A stretch of 64,000 nt of DNA from DASUPK01 sp963743575 (lineage in GTDB: Bacteria; Actinomycetota; Thermoleophilia; Solirubrobacterales; 70-9): the NCBI GenBank assembly GCA_963743575.1, contig CAVUQC010000007.1:930001-994000 (forward strand). The letters run 5' to 3'. Each line of letters opens with the position of its first letter. The first letter of the stretch is position 1. Shown here one piece after another: positions 33,813 to 47,023 of this stretch. The notes under the pieces were generated by a model that was not told the origin of the DNA, did no database searches, and was given only the letters and a program-made list of their open reading frames with translations. A program made the translations under genes and the position numbers.

Positions 33813-34195
33813 GACAAACGCTCCTCGCCCGGCTCGGCGAGCAGCTCGCCCAGGGACGAGCGAAGGCCCTCCTGCCCGTCACGCTCCAGCAGGCCCTCCA
33901 CACCCGGGCGAGCAACGATCACGTAGTCGTGCCCTTCCTCCAGCCCATCGGAGAGCTCCCAGAACGCCTCCCGGATCCCGCGCTTCACCTTGTTGCGGGT
34001 GACCGCCTTGCCGATCTTCCGGCCGACCGACAGCCCGAGCCTCGCGCTGTCGCTCGACTGATCATCGCGGCGGGCGAACGAATAGAGAACGAGGAAGCGA
34101 TTGCCACGCGAATTGCCCTCGCGATAGACGCGGTCGAAGTCGCCGCTCCGTGAGAGTCGGCGCCGACGAGCGTCCGGGCGGCCCTTGGAGGCCAA
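33809..34195 (-). CDS. rnpA: Ribonuclease P protein component
   Basis: 128 residues, basic. Protein subunit that helps RNase P RNA bind pre-tRNA leaders. Seen: RLSRSGDFDRVYREG, RLGLSVGRKIGKAVTRNKVKR with the RNR-type signature RNKVKRGIREAF, and HDYVIVARPG. Two bases separate it from rpmH, and it overlaps yidD by 4. Confidence 0.95.
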   Translation of the reverse strand: MASKGRPDARRRRLSRSGDFDRVYREGNSRGNRFLVLYSFARRDDQSSDSARLGLSVGRKIGKAVTRNKVKRGIREAFWELSDGLEEGHDYVIVARPGVEGLLERDGQEGLRSSLGELLAEPGEERLS

Positions 34196-34197
34196 CG

Positions 34198-34332
34198 TCA
34201 GGGCGTGAGCCGCTTGCGGCCCTTCTGACGCCGGCGCCGCAGGATGGCGCGACCGGAGCGGGTGGCGCTCCGGGCCCGGAACCCGTGGGTTCGGGCTCGC
34301 TTGCGCTTCTTCGGCTGGTAGGTCCGCTTCAT
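34198..34332 (-). CDS. rpmH: 50S ribosomal protein L34
   Basis: 44 residues, short and very basic. N-terminus MKRTYQPKKRKRARTHGF and the following ARSATRSGRAILRRRR with C-terminal KGRKRLTP are the invariant L34 pattern. It heads the rnpA-yidD-yidC-jag-rsmG-parAB run, the classic order left of dnaA. Confidence 0.97.
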   Translation of the reverse strand: MKRTYQPKKRKRARTHGFRARSATRSGRAILRRRRQKGRKRLTP

Positions 34333-34368
34333 CAGGAGAGCCCCGAAAGGAGGGGCGAGGGGCACGGC

Positions 34369-34374
34369 AGTATA
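34369..34374 (-). promoter_or_regulatory. Candidate -10 box of the rpmH operon
   Basis: TATACT on the minus strand, 37 bp before the rpmH ATG, within the 239-bp dnaA-rpmH spacer. A CCCC/GGGG hairpin (about 34341-34355) would lie in the leader. No -35 consensus at 16-18 bp. No DnaA-box-like sequence was found in this spacer. Confidence 0.35.
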
Positions 34375-34571
34375 GGGCGTGACCGCCGCGGCCTCCGTCG
34401 CCTCGCCACCTCCGAAATCTCGCTCCCGGTTTTAGCCGCGTTTTGCACGGAGCCCGCGCGGCACCCCCTCCCGCTCGCCTGGGCCGAGCCTATGATCGCC
34501 AGCCTAGGCCGGGTTGCTCCTCGCGGAGCTCCCGGGCACCCACACACGCAACGACCAGAGAGGAGCACCCA

Positions 34572-35936
34572 GTTCCGGGGCAGGTCCGCGACGTTCGTCA
34601 GGATCTCGAGGATCCGTGGCGCGAGATCCAGCGGGAGCTGGCCGCCTCGGTTCACGAGGACACCTACCGACTCTGGTTCTCCCCCCTCACCCCGGTCTCC
34701 CGCCGGGGGGCCACCCTCTATCTGACGGGTCCCCAGCGGGTGGTCCGCTGGGTCGGCCGGCGCTACATGGACCTGCTGCGCGCCGCAGCGCATCGGGCCG
34801 TCGACGGCCTGCGCGAGGTCGAACTGGTTGCGCTGGACGACCCCGAGGCGGCCTCTCCCACATCCTCAGACGCCGCCTCCCAGGTCGCGCTCAACCCCGA
34901 CTACACCTTCGAGCGCTTCGTGATCGGCCCCGGCAACCAGCTCGCCCACGCCGCGGCGCTGGCCGTCGCCGAGGCCCCGGGCGAGGCCTACAACCCGGTC
35001 TTCATGCACGGCCCGCCGGGCCTCGGCAAGACCCACCTGCTCGGCTCGATCGCCAACTACCTGCACCGCCACAGCCCGCAGCTTGCCGTCCACTACACGA
35101 CCGCGGAGTCCTTCACCAACGAGTTCGTCTCATCCCTCCAGGGCTCCGGCATCGACGGCTTCAAGGAGCGCTACCGGCGTGCCGACGTGCTCCTGATCGA
35201 CGACGTCCAGTTCCTCCAGGGCAAGGCCCGCACGGCGGACGAGTTCTTCCACACCTTCAACGCTCTCTACGAGGGCGGCGCGCAGATCGTCCTGACGGCG
35301 GATTGCGTCCCCGCTGAGCTTTCCGCGCTCTCCGACCGGCTCCGCGACCGCTTCGAGTGGGGCCTGACCGTCCCGGTCGAGCCGCCCGACCTCGCCACCC
35401 GCCTCGTCTTCCTCGGCAGCCTCGCCCGCGAGCAGACCGAGCAGCTTCCCCCCGACGCCCTGCGGGCACTCGCCTCCAAGGCCTCCGCCAACCTGCGCGT
35501 GCTCAAGGGAGCCCTGACCCGCGTGGTGGCCCTCTCCTCCCTGACCGCGTCCGCCGTCACACCCGACTCCGTGGACCAGGCCCTTCCCGGCGCCGCCATC
35601 TCCGCGCCGGCTTCGGGATCGCTCGAGCCGCGCCAGGTCCAGGAGGCGGTCGCCGCCCGGCTCGACTTGAGCGTCGACCAGATCCTCTCCCCCACCCGCA
35701 GCGCTCCCGTCGCCCGGGCCCGGCAACTCGCCATGTACCTGACCCGCGAGCTCACCGACCTCTCCTTGCCCGCGATCGCCGAAGCCTTCAACCGCCGCGA
35801 CCACACCACCGTCATGCACGCCATTCGCAGGGTCGAGAAGGGCGCCCTCGAGGACGCCACCCTCTCCCGAGCCGTCGAGGAACTCACCAGCGAGCTCCAA
35901 TCCGAAGGCGTAATGGATCGTGACCGAACCGATTGA
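34572..35936 (+). CDS. dnaA: Chromosomal replication initiator DnaA, probable GTT start
   Basis: Binds DnaA boxes and melts oriC. About 454 residues from the proposed start. Domain I is PWREIQRELAASVHEDTYRLWF; domain II is short. The AAA+ core has GPPGLGKTH (Walker A), LLIDDVQFL (Walker B) and SDRLRDRFEWGL; domain IV has the box-recognition DHTTVMHAIRRVE. AGAGGAG at 34559-34565 is followed, 6 bases on, by GTT at 34572, in frame just before domain I. No ATG, GTG or TTG lies between TTG 34443, which lacks a ribosome-binding site, and domain I. The start is therefore GTT, an upstream TTG/CTG, or a sequence error. Confidence 0.95.
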   Translation, partial: VPGQVRDVRQDLEDPWREIQRELAASVHEDTYRLWFSPLTPVSRRGATLYLTGPQRVVRWVGRRYMDLLRAAAHRAVDGLREVELVALDDPEAASPTSSDAASQVALNPDYTFERFVIGPGNQLAHAAALAVAEAPGEAYNPVFMHGPPGLGKTHLLGSIANYLHRHSPQLAVHYTTAESFTNEFVSSLQGSGIDGFKERYRRADVLLIDDVQFLQGKARTADEFFHTFNALYEGGAQIVLTADCVPAELSALSDRLRDRFEWGLTVPVEPPDLATRLVFLGSLAREQTEQLPPDALRALASKASANLRVLKGALTRVVALSSLTASAVTPDSVDQALPGAAISAPASGSLEPRQVQEAVAARLDLSVDQILSPTRSAPVARARQLAMYLTRELTDLSLPAIAEAFNRRDHTTVMHAIRRVEKGALEDATLSRAVEELTSELQSEGVMDRDRTD

Positions 35937-36019
35937 CAGAATCGAAAGAGGAGGCTGTCCACATATCCACGCCATCCACAACCCTTACTACTCCTAGGGA
36001 AGCCGAAGACCAACAGGCC
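35937..36019. promoter_or_regulatory. oriC: dnaA-dnaN spacer with DnaA-box cluster, candidate origin element
   Basis: 83 bp. Three DnaA-box-like 9-mers abut: CTGTCCACA (35955-35963, one mismatch to TTGTCCACA), ATATCCACG (35963-35971) and CCATCCACA (35972-35980), the last two with two mismatches to TTATCCACA. Next to them, 35985-35996 reads TAG-GAG-TAG-TAA on the minus strand, like a DnaA-trio run. This is far shorter than the dnaA-dnaN origins of Streptomyces or Mycobacterium, so it may be only part of the origin. Confidence 0.55.
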
Positions 36020-37123
36020 ATGAAGATCAACACCACAAGGCAGTCGCTGCTCGATGCGCTCCTCGTCGTCTCCCGCGCCGTTTCGGCCCGAGCGGCCCTG
36101 CAGGCTCTCTCGGGCATCCTGATCACCACCGATGGCGCCGCCAGGCTGCGGGCCACCGACATGGAGCTGGGGCTGGAGGTCGGGCTCGATGGTGAGGTCG
36201 AGGGCGGCGGGTCGGTTGTGCTGCCTGGCCGCCTCCTCGTCGAAGTGGCCCGCTCGCTGCCCGACGGCTCGGTGAGCCTCTCGCTGCGCGAGGCCGAGCG
36301 CGACATCGAGATCAGCGCCGGCTCCTCGCGATTCCACCTGCGCACCATGTCCGCGGACGACTTCCCGCGCTTCCCGGAAACGGAGGGCGATCCCGTGGCT
36401 CTGCCGGCCGCCCCGCTCCGCGACACCATCAACCGGGTCGCCCGCGCGGCCTCGCGGGACGAGGCCCGGCCGGTCCTGACGGGCGTGCTGGTCACGGTCG
36501 AGGGCGACGAGATGACGATGGTCGCCACCGATTCCTACCGGCTCGCCGTGAAGAAGACCAAGCTCGAATCCTCCGTCGCCGAGAGACTCGAGGCCAATGT
36601 CCCCGCGCGTGCCCTGCGCGAGCTGGCGCGGCTGATCGAGGCGGGTGGCGAGGACACGCTCAGCGTCTGGCTGACCCGCAACCAGGCGATCTTCAGGGTG
36701 GGGCCGACCTCCCTGAGCTCGCGGCTGATCGATGGTCAGTTCCCGAACCATTCCCAGCTCCTGCCTGAATCCTACGAGCACGAGGTGAAGCTGCCGCGCG
36801 CCGAGCTGCTCGAGGTCACGAGGCGCGTTTCGCAGCTCGCGCAGCGCAATGCGGCGCTGCGGCTCTCGTTCTCGGACGGCGAGCTCGTCGTCTCGGCCGA
36901 GACGCCCGACCTAGGGGACGCCCGCGAGGCCCTCCCGGCGCCCTATTCGGGCGAGCTGCTGGAGATCGGGTTCAACCCGGAATTCGTCCGGGACGGCCTC
37001 GAGTCGATCGACTCGGACGAGGTGCTGCTCAAGCTGATCTCGCCGCTGCGACCCGGTCTGCTGGAGCCGTCGGCCGATGACGACTTCAGCTACCTCGTCA
37101 TGCCGATTCGCCTGAACGTGTGA
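36020..37123 (+). CDS. dnaN: DNA polymerase III sliding clamp (beta)
   Basis: 367 residues in three repeated clamp domains. Start MKINTTRQSLLDALLVVSRAV chosen at ATG 36020; a longer in-frame start at 35933 would cover the DnaA boxes and overlap dnaA. Seen: ATDMELGLEV, FPETEGDPVAL, VLTGVLVTVEGDEMTMVATD, RLIDGQFPNHSQLLP, and the C-terminal YLVMPIRLNV hydrophobic-pocket end. It lies 4 bases before recF. Confidence 0.96.
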   Translation: MKINTTRQSLLDALLVVSRAVSARAALQALSGILITTDGAARLRATDMELGLEVGLDGEVEGGGSVVLPGRLLVEVARSLPDGSVSLSLREAERDIEISAGSSRFHLRTMSADDFPRFPETEGDPVALPAAPLRDTINRVARAASRDEARPVLTGVLVTVEGDEMTMVATDSYRLAVKKTKLESSVAERLEANVPARALRELARLIEAGGEDTLSVWLTRNQAIFRVGPTSLSSRLIDGQFPNHSQLLPESYEHEVKLPRAELLEVTRRVSQLAQRNAALRLSFSDGELVVSAETPDLGDAREALPAPYSGELLEIGFNPEFVRDGLESIDSDEVLLKLISPLRPGLLEPSADDDFSYLVMPIRLNV

Positions 37124-37127
37124 TGCC

Positions 37128-38204
37128 GTGGTCGTCCGCGCCGCCGAGTGCCGCGGCTTTCGCAACCTGATCGAGGCGCGCACCGCGATCGATGCCGGCG
37201 TCGTGGTCGTCCACGGGCCGAACGGCGCCGGCAAGACCAACTTCCTCGAGGCGGTCTACTTCGGTCTGACCGGCCGGTCCTTCCGAACCGGAAACGATCG
37301 CGACCTGATCCGGTACGGCGACGACGGAGCGCGTGTCGAGCTGGAGCTGGCCGAGGGAGGCTCGCTGCTCGCGGCCCTCGATCGCTCGGGGGAACGCCGC
37401 CACCTGCTCTCGGGCCGCCCGCTGGCCGCCTCGACCGAGCGCCCGCTGGTGAGCGTCTTCCACCCCGACCGGTTGACGCTGGTCAAGGGTGCGCCCGCCC
37501 ATCGCCGCGCGCACCTCGATCGCCTCTGCGGAGCGCTCTGGCCGGCTCGCGCCGATCTGCGAACCCGCTTCGGCCGCACACTCGCCCAGCGAAACGCCCT
37601 GGTCGCGAGAATCCGGGCCGGTTTGGGCAGCCCGGATTCGCTGCCCTCGTGGGACGACCGCCTGGCGGCGGAGGCGGCGCCGTTGATCGAGGCCAGGGGG
37701 GAGGCGGTCCATGCCCTGGCGGACCGGTTCGCGGAGCTCGCCGGAAAGCTCGGGCTGGGCGAAGCGGAGATCTCCTACCGGCCTCGAGCGGCCGCGGGGG
37801 GAGACGAGCTGGCGGCAGAGCTCGCCCGCCGGCGTGCCGCCGACCTGGGCCGCGCCTACACCTCCTACGGGCCACAGCTCGACGAGATCGAGATCCGTCT
37901 CGCGGCTCGCCCCCTGCGCCGATTCGCCTCGCAGGGCCAGCAGCGACTCGCCCTGCTCGCCCTGCTCTTCGCTGAACGCGAGGCGCTGCTCGAGGCCGGC
38001 CGCGCCGCGCCACTGATGCTGCTCGACGACGTGATGAGCGAGCTCGATGCGGCGCACCGCAGGCTGCTGGTCTCACTGCTCGAGACTGGCGGCCAGTCAG
38101 TGATCAGCGCCACGGAGACCGCCCACGTGCCGTCGGCGAACGCGCTTCGAATCGAGGTCAGCGACGGGACTCTGTCGGCCGAGCCGGCTCTGCGGGCCGC
38201 CTGA
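37128..38204 (+). CDS. recF: DNA replication and repair protein RecF
   Basis: SMC-like ATPase loading RecA at gaps. 358 residues, GTG start. Seen: N-terminal CRGFRNLIEART, Walker A HGPNGAGKTNFLEA, FHPDRLTLVKGAPAHRRAHLD, signature FASQGQQRLALLALLFAE and Walker B LMLLDDVMSELDAAHR. One-base overlap with dciA. Confidence 0.95.
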   Translation: MVVRAAECRGFRNLIEARTAIDAGVVVVHGPNGAGKTNFLEAVYFGLTGRSFRTGNDRDLIRYGDDGARVELELAEGGSLLAALDRSGERRHLLSGRPLAASTERPLVSVFHPDRLTLVKGAPAHRRAHLDRLCGALWPARADLRTRFGRTLAQRNALVARIRAGLGSPDSLPSWDDRLAAEAAPLIEARGEAVHALADRFAELAGKLGLGEAEISYRPRAAAGGDELAAELARRRAADLGRAYTSYGPQLDEIEIRLAARPLRRFASQGQQRLALLALLFAEREALLEAGRAAPLMLLDDVMSELDAAHRRLLVSLLETGGQSVISATETAHVPSANALRIEVSDGTLSAEPALRAA

Positions 38205-38509
38205 TGGGCCGCCGAGCCCCGCGACCGATCGGTGCCGCCCTCGAGACTGTTCTGCAGGGCGCGGAGCCGGCCACGCTGCTCGCAGCGGTGCAGAGCGCCT
38301 GGCCTGGGGCGGTTGGGGAGGCGGTCGCCCGGGAGGCGTCACCGGTCTCCGAGCGAGATGGCACGATCACGATCGCCTGTCGTTCGGCCACCTGGGCCCA
38401 GGAGCTCGATCTGCTCAGCGCCCAGATCCTCGATCAGGTCCGCGAAAATCTGCCCGATTGGGCCACTTTGGAGGCTATTCGCTTCACCGCCTCAGGCGGC
38501 GCGGGGTGA
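38204..38509 (+). CDS. dciA: DciA-like (DUF721) helicase-operator protein
   Basis: 101 residues, the size and place (recF-dciA-gyrB) of actinobacterial DUF721 genes. A basic N-terminus (GRRAPRPIGAALETVL) is followed by the KH-like DUF721 core: AVQSAWPGAVGEAVAREASP, GTITIACRSATWAQELDLL, ILDQVRENLP. DciA recruits DnaB in bacteria that lack DnaC/DnaI; here a DnaC-like ATPase also occurs beside dnaB. The start overlaps the recF stop. Confidence 0.85.
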   Translation: MGRRAPRPIGAALETVLQGAEPATLLAAVQSAWPGAVGEAVAREASPVSERDGTITIACRSATWAQELDLLSAQILDQVRENLPDWATLEAIRFTASGGAG

Positions 38510-38686
38510 GTTTCTCCTAATGCGTGATTTGCAGGGCTTTTGTGTGCCTTTGACGCAATTTCCGCTGCTCCCGGCTGGTAGACTTATGTCTACTTGTGTG
38601 AGGCCCCGTCCCCCTTGCCCGCGAGGAGTTTCCGAGCCGGGTCACGAAGGTCGAGGCATCCCCTGATGGAACTGAAAGGAAGCTGA
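38510..38686 (+). promoter_or_regulatory. gyrB upstream region with a 16-bp palindrome
   Basis: 177 bp, less GC-rich than its surroundings. TTGACG at 38550-38555 is followed by a perfect palindrome GTAGAC-TTAT-GTCTAC (38578-38593) that includes a TGGTAGACT extended -10-like sequence. The 23-bp gap to TTGACG is too long for a classic pair, so the -10 may work as an extended type. The palindrome could be an operator. AGGAAGC before the GTG at 38687 is the ribosome-binding site. No DnaA boxes seen. Confidence 0.45.
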
Positions 38687-41185
<2,499 letters not shown>

Positions 41186-41212
41186 ACATGGCGTTCCGAC
41201 CGCGGCGCAGAG

Positions 41213-44050
<2,838 letters not shown>

Positions 44051-44085
44051 TCCGGAAGCAGACGTCCCGCGAATAGGCTCCTGAG

Positions 44086-44256
44086 ATGGAGCTGAGGGGA
44101 GCCACGGCTCTGGTTACGGGTGCCGCCGGAGGGCTGGGCGGCCCGATCGCCCGCGCGCTCGCCGCCGAGGGGGCGAGGCTGATGATCAGCGACCTGCCGG
44201 GCGATGCCCTGGACCGCCGCGCCGCGGCGACGACGAGGGCGCGGGGCCGGATCTAG
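44086..44256 (+). pseudogene. Truncated short-chain dehydrogenase/reductase fragment
   Basis: 56 codons, MELRGATALVTGAAGGLG then IARALAAEGARLMISDLPGDAL. This is the first beta-alpha-beta unit of a classical SDR with its TGxxxGxG NAD(P)-binding motif. The frame then becomes Ala/Arg-rich and stops; the catalytic Ser-Tyr-Lys part is missing. It lies between gyrA and the convergent HNH gene, whose stop codon region begins one base later. Best read as a decayed gene remnant; a functional 56-residue product is unlikely. Confidence 0.6.
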
Positions 44257-44892
44257 CTAGGCCGTGAGGAGGTAGGGCTCCCAGGTGATGGGAGTCCGCG
44301 GTGCTGCGATCCGGATGAAGACCGTGGGGCCCGGCGGCCGCGGATTGCGCTTCGGGTGCATCCTGATCTCGTGGGGGAGGCGGTTGCCCTTCTTGCGGTT
44401 GCACGGCGCGCAGGACGCGACGATGTTCTCCCAGACCGATTCGCCCCCGCGGCTGCGCGGGATCACGTGGTCGACGGTCAGGGCAGGCTTGTTCGACCCG
44501 CAGTACTGGCAGGTCCACCCGTCTCGCGCCAGAACGGCCTTTCGGGTGATCCGGCGGCGGTGGATGTCGCGTGGGACGCGGACGAAGCTGACCAGGCGGA
44601 TGACCTCCGGCCGGTCCAGGCGCATCGTCTCCGAGCGGAGGACGCCGTCACCATGTTCGAGCACCTCGGCCTTCTCCTTGAGGAGCAGAACCAAGGCGCG
44701 CCGCACGGTGCACACGTTGAGCGGCTCGTAGCTTGCGTTCAGGACCAGCACCCGCCCGCGGGTCAGGCGGCGGGCTGCGGATACCGCTACCTCGGCGTCG
44801 GCATCCCCATCCTGAGCGGGGTCGCGGCCGTTCTCATGGCCGACCTCATGGCCGTTGACCGCAACCTGCTGTGCGGTGGCCCCGTTGCCCAT
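44257..44892 (-). CDS. HNH endonuclease family protein
   Basis: 211 residues. A variable, acidic N-terminal region of 40 residues is followed by RVLVLNASYEPLNVCTVRRA, a domain typical of actinobacterial and cyanobacterial HNH proteins. The HNH core itself has CQYCG and CAPCN zinc pairs, the catalytic VDHVIPRSRGGESVWEN and NRKKGN. These stand-alone proteins are widespread in actinobacteria and their role is not established; nicking or restriction-like activity is possible. Confidence 0.88.
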   Translation of the reverse strand: MGNGATAQQVAVNGHEVGHENGRDPAQDGDADAEVAVSAARRLTRGRVLVLNASYEPLNVCTVRRALVLLLKEKAEVLEHGDGVLRSETMRLDRPEVIRLVSFVRVPRDIHRRRITRKAVLARDGWTCQYCGSNKPALTVDHVIPRSRGGESVWENIVASCAPCNRKKGNRLPHEIRMHPKRNPRPPGPTVFIRIAAPRTPITWEPYLLTA

Positions 44893-44926
44893 ATTGGGCG
44901 CGATTGTAGTGCAGCCCCCAGCACCA

Positions 44927-45814
44927 CTACGGTTGCTCCGCTTCGCGTCCGCCGCCGCGGGCCCCGGGAACTCCGGGCGGCGCCGAGATCGGCCAGCTGC
45001 CCAGGAGACGCACGTTCTCGGCCTTGGAGCGCAGCGTGTCGATCGCGCCCGTCAGCGGCTCCTCCGAAGCTGTTCCCTCCACGTCGAGGAAGAACTGGTA
45101 CCGCCCGAGGCCCCGGCGCAGCGGCCGCGACTCGATTCTGCTCAGGTTGATCTCGCGGTCCGAGAAAACCTGGAGGGCATCGACCAGCGCGCCGGGGTGA
45201 TCCTCCCCGAGCTCGGAGAAGACCAGCGAGGTGCGCCACGGGCCAGTACCCGACGGGACGGTGCCCTCAGGGGCGACCCAGACGAAGCGCGTGATGTTGT
45301 CGGGCTCGTCCTCGACGCCGTGGCGCAGCACCGCGGCGCCGTAGAGGGCCGCGGCCGATTCGGCTCCGAGCGCCGCCCAGGGCTCTTCGGACTCGGCAAC
45401 CGTTCTCACCGCCTCCGCCGTGCTGGGAGCGGCGCGGACCTCCGCCTGGGGGAGGTTCTCGCGGATGAAGCGCGCGCATTGCGCGCTCGGCTGGGGGTGC
45501 GAGATGACGGCCTCGATCTGATCCAGCGGCAGCTCGGTTCGTGCGATCAGGCAGTGGCGGATCGGCAGGTCGTACTCGCCGACGAGGGTCACTCCATCGG
45601 CGTCGAAGGCCAGGGTGTCGAGGGTCGCCGTCACGGCTCCCTCGATCGAGTTCTCGAACGGGACCAGCGCCCTGTCCGCCTGCCCCTCACGGACCGCGAG
45701 GATCGCGTCGAAGACTGTCGCCGCCGGAGCGGGCTCGACCTCCACGCCACCGATCGCCGAGCTGAGGGCATCCTCGCTGAAGGTTCCCCTCGGCCCGAGG
45801 TACGCGATTCGCAT
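44927..45814 (-). CDS. pheA: Prephenate dehydratase
   Basis: Converts prephenate to phenylpyruvate in phenylalanine synthesis. 295 residues. The catalytic domain has IAYLGPRGTFSEDAL, PFENSIEGAVTATLD, SHPQPSAQCARF and the TRFVWVA catalytic Thr-Arg-Phe. The ACT regulatory domain (about 190-275) has TSLVFSELGEDHPGALVDAL and INLSRIESRP, the phenylalanine-binding ESRP motif. Allosteric control by phenylalanine is expected. No chorismate mutase domain. Confidence 0.95.
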   Translation of the reverse strand: MRIAYLGPRGTFSEDALSSAIGGVEVEPAPAATVFDAILAVREGQADRALVPFENSIEGAVTATLDTLAFDADGVTLVGEYDLPIRHCLIARTELPLDQIEAVISHPQPSAQCARFIRENLPQAEVRAAPSTAEAVRTVAESEEPWAALGAESAAALYGAAVLRHGVEDEPDNITRFVWVAPEGTVPSGTGPWRTSLVFSELGEDHPGALVDALQVFSDREINLSRIESRPLRRGLGRYQFFLDVEGTASEEPLTGAIDTLRSKAENVRLLGSWPISAPPGVPGARGGGREAEQP

Positions 45815-45842
45815 GGCTACGGACTGACTCTCCGGCCGCGGG

Positions 45843-46916
45843 TCAGCCGAAGACGACCGTGTAGGTGGCCGTGTTGTTGTCCGTCAGCTGTTCGCCGGGA
45901 ACCGGTCTCACGGCGACCTCGACCGTCGAGTCGGCGCCCGGGGTGGGCTTGGTCGTCAGCGGGATCTTGATCGTCCCCGACTGTCCGGCGCTGAGTGACC
46001 GCAGCTGGCCGGTGAGCGAGCTTCCCCCGATGGTGACGTTTACGCTGATGCCAGTCTCGTCGCTGTCCCCGGAGTTGGTCACCCCGATGTCGATCTCGGT
46101 GGCGTCGCTCGGAACGTTCGTCGTCTGATCGGGAGAGAGCTGCGTCCCCCCGATCGTGGTCGAGTCGAGCTGCAGGCCATGGGTCCCGCCGGCGGTCGGC
46201 GCGGTCCCGGTGATCGCGTTCAGCTTGGTGACCAGCGTGGTCTGGTCGAGGTAGTCGGTGGCGTTGGCCGGCATGAAGTTGCCGAGCGGCAGCGGCTGCC
46301 CGTCGACACCCTCATCCTTCAGCACCTTCTGGATGTCGGGCTTCCCGATCTGCGTCCAGAGGATGTCGCTGGCGTACAGGGAGCCCATCGCGTTGGAGAT
46401 CGTGGTGATCGCATTCGCGGTCTGGGTGCGAGCGGCGGCCTGGGTGACGTTTGCGGCTATCGCCGTGAGCGCGTCCTGGCGCAGGGTGAGCGTCTGTTCC
46501 ACGGCCGCCTGGGCATCGTGCATTTGCCCCGGCACGCTGAGGCCCTGGGCCCGGTCCAGCAGGCTGCTGGAGGCGTCCCGCTGGGCGAGGACCTGGTTCT
46601 GCACGTCGACCGAGCTCGATGAACTGCTCGGGCTGCTGAGCAGCTCGAAGAAATCCTTGCCGCTCTGCTCGGACTGCTGCATGATCGTCGCGACGCTCGA
46701 GTCGTAGTTGCGCAGGGCGCGATCCGAGCGGGCCTGGAGGCAGCCCCTGATCCCGATCACGACCAGGATCAGGAAGGCGAGACCCACGCCGACGCCGATC
46801 AGGCGCCGGACCAGGAATTGCTGGCGTCGCCGCTGGGGCCCCCCGGCCCTGCGTCTCGGGCGTTCCGGCTCGTCGGCGACGATCACGTCGTCTTGTTCCT
46901 CATCGAGGAATGCCAA
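45843..46916 (-). CDS. Membrane-anchored protein with C-terminal CARDB-like domain
   Basis: About 357 residues. The N-terminus (LAFLDEEQDDVIV) is acidic then arginine-rich. One helix (about 37-57) is followed by a helical, Gln/Ser/Ala-rich external region of about 170 residues. A C-terminal CARDB-like Ig domain includes TEIDIGVTNSGDSDETGISV, LSAGQSGTIKIPL and LTDNNTATYTVVF. Start TTG 46916 chosen; an ATG at 46964 adds 16 hydrophobic residues that do not fit the topology. Divergent from the kinase gene at 47024. A cell-envelope function is likely, details unknown. Confidence 0.65.
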   Translation of the reverse strand: MAFLDEEQDDVIVADEPERPRRRAGGPQRRRQQFLVRRLIGVGVGLAFLILVVIGIRGCLQARSDRALRNYDSSVATIMQQSEQSGKDFFELLSSPSSSSSSVDVQNQVLAQRDASSSLLDRAQGLSVPGQMHDAQAAVEQTLTLRQDALTAIAANVTQAAARTQTANAITTISNAMGSLYASDILWTQIGKPDIQKVLKDEGVDGQPLPLGNFMPANATDYLDQTTLVTKLNAITGTAPTAGGTHGLQLDSTTIGGTQLSPDQTTNVPSDATEIDIGVTNSGDSDETGISVNVTIGGSSLTGQLRSLSAGQSGTIKIPLTTKPTPGADSTVEVAVRPVPGEQLTDNNTATYTVVFG

Positions 46917-47023
46917 ACCGTAGATCAGTATGAACAGGGGGCGCGACGCATGTAATAAGGCCATCGCGGCCGGGCGCGCCCGTGCGCAGGAAGAGGCGCT
47001 TCGCCACCGAACTTGGAGAAGCC

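Noticed and set aside
46917..47023. Possible degenerate repeat copy before the kinase gene (GCGCTTCGCCACC)
   Set aside because: One edge-like word only; no matching arms or CTAG edge.
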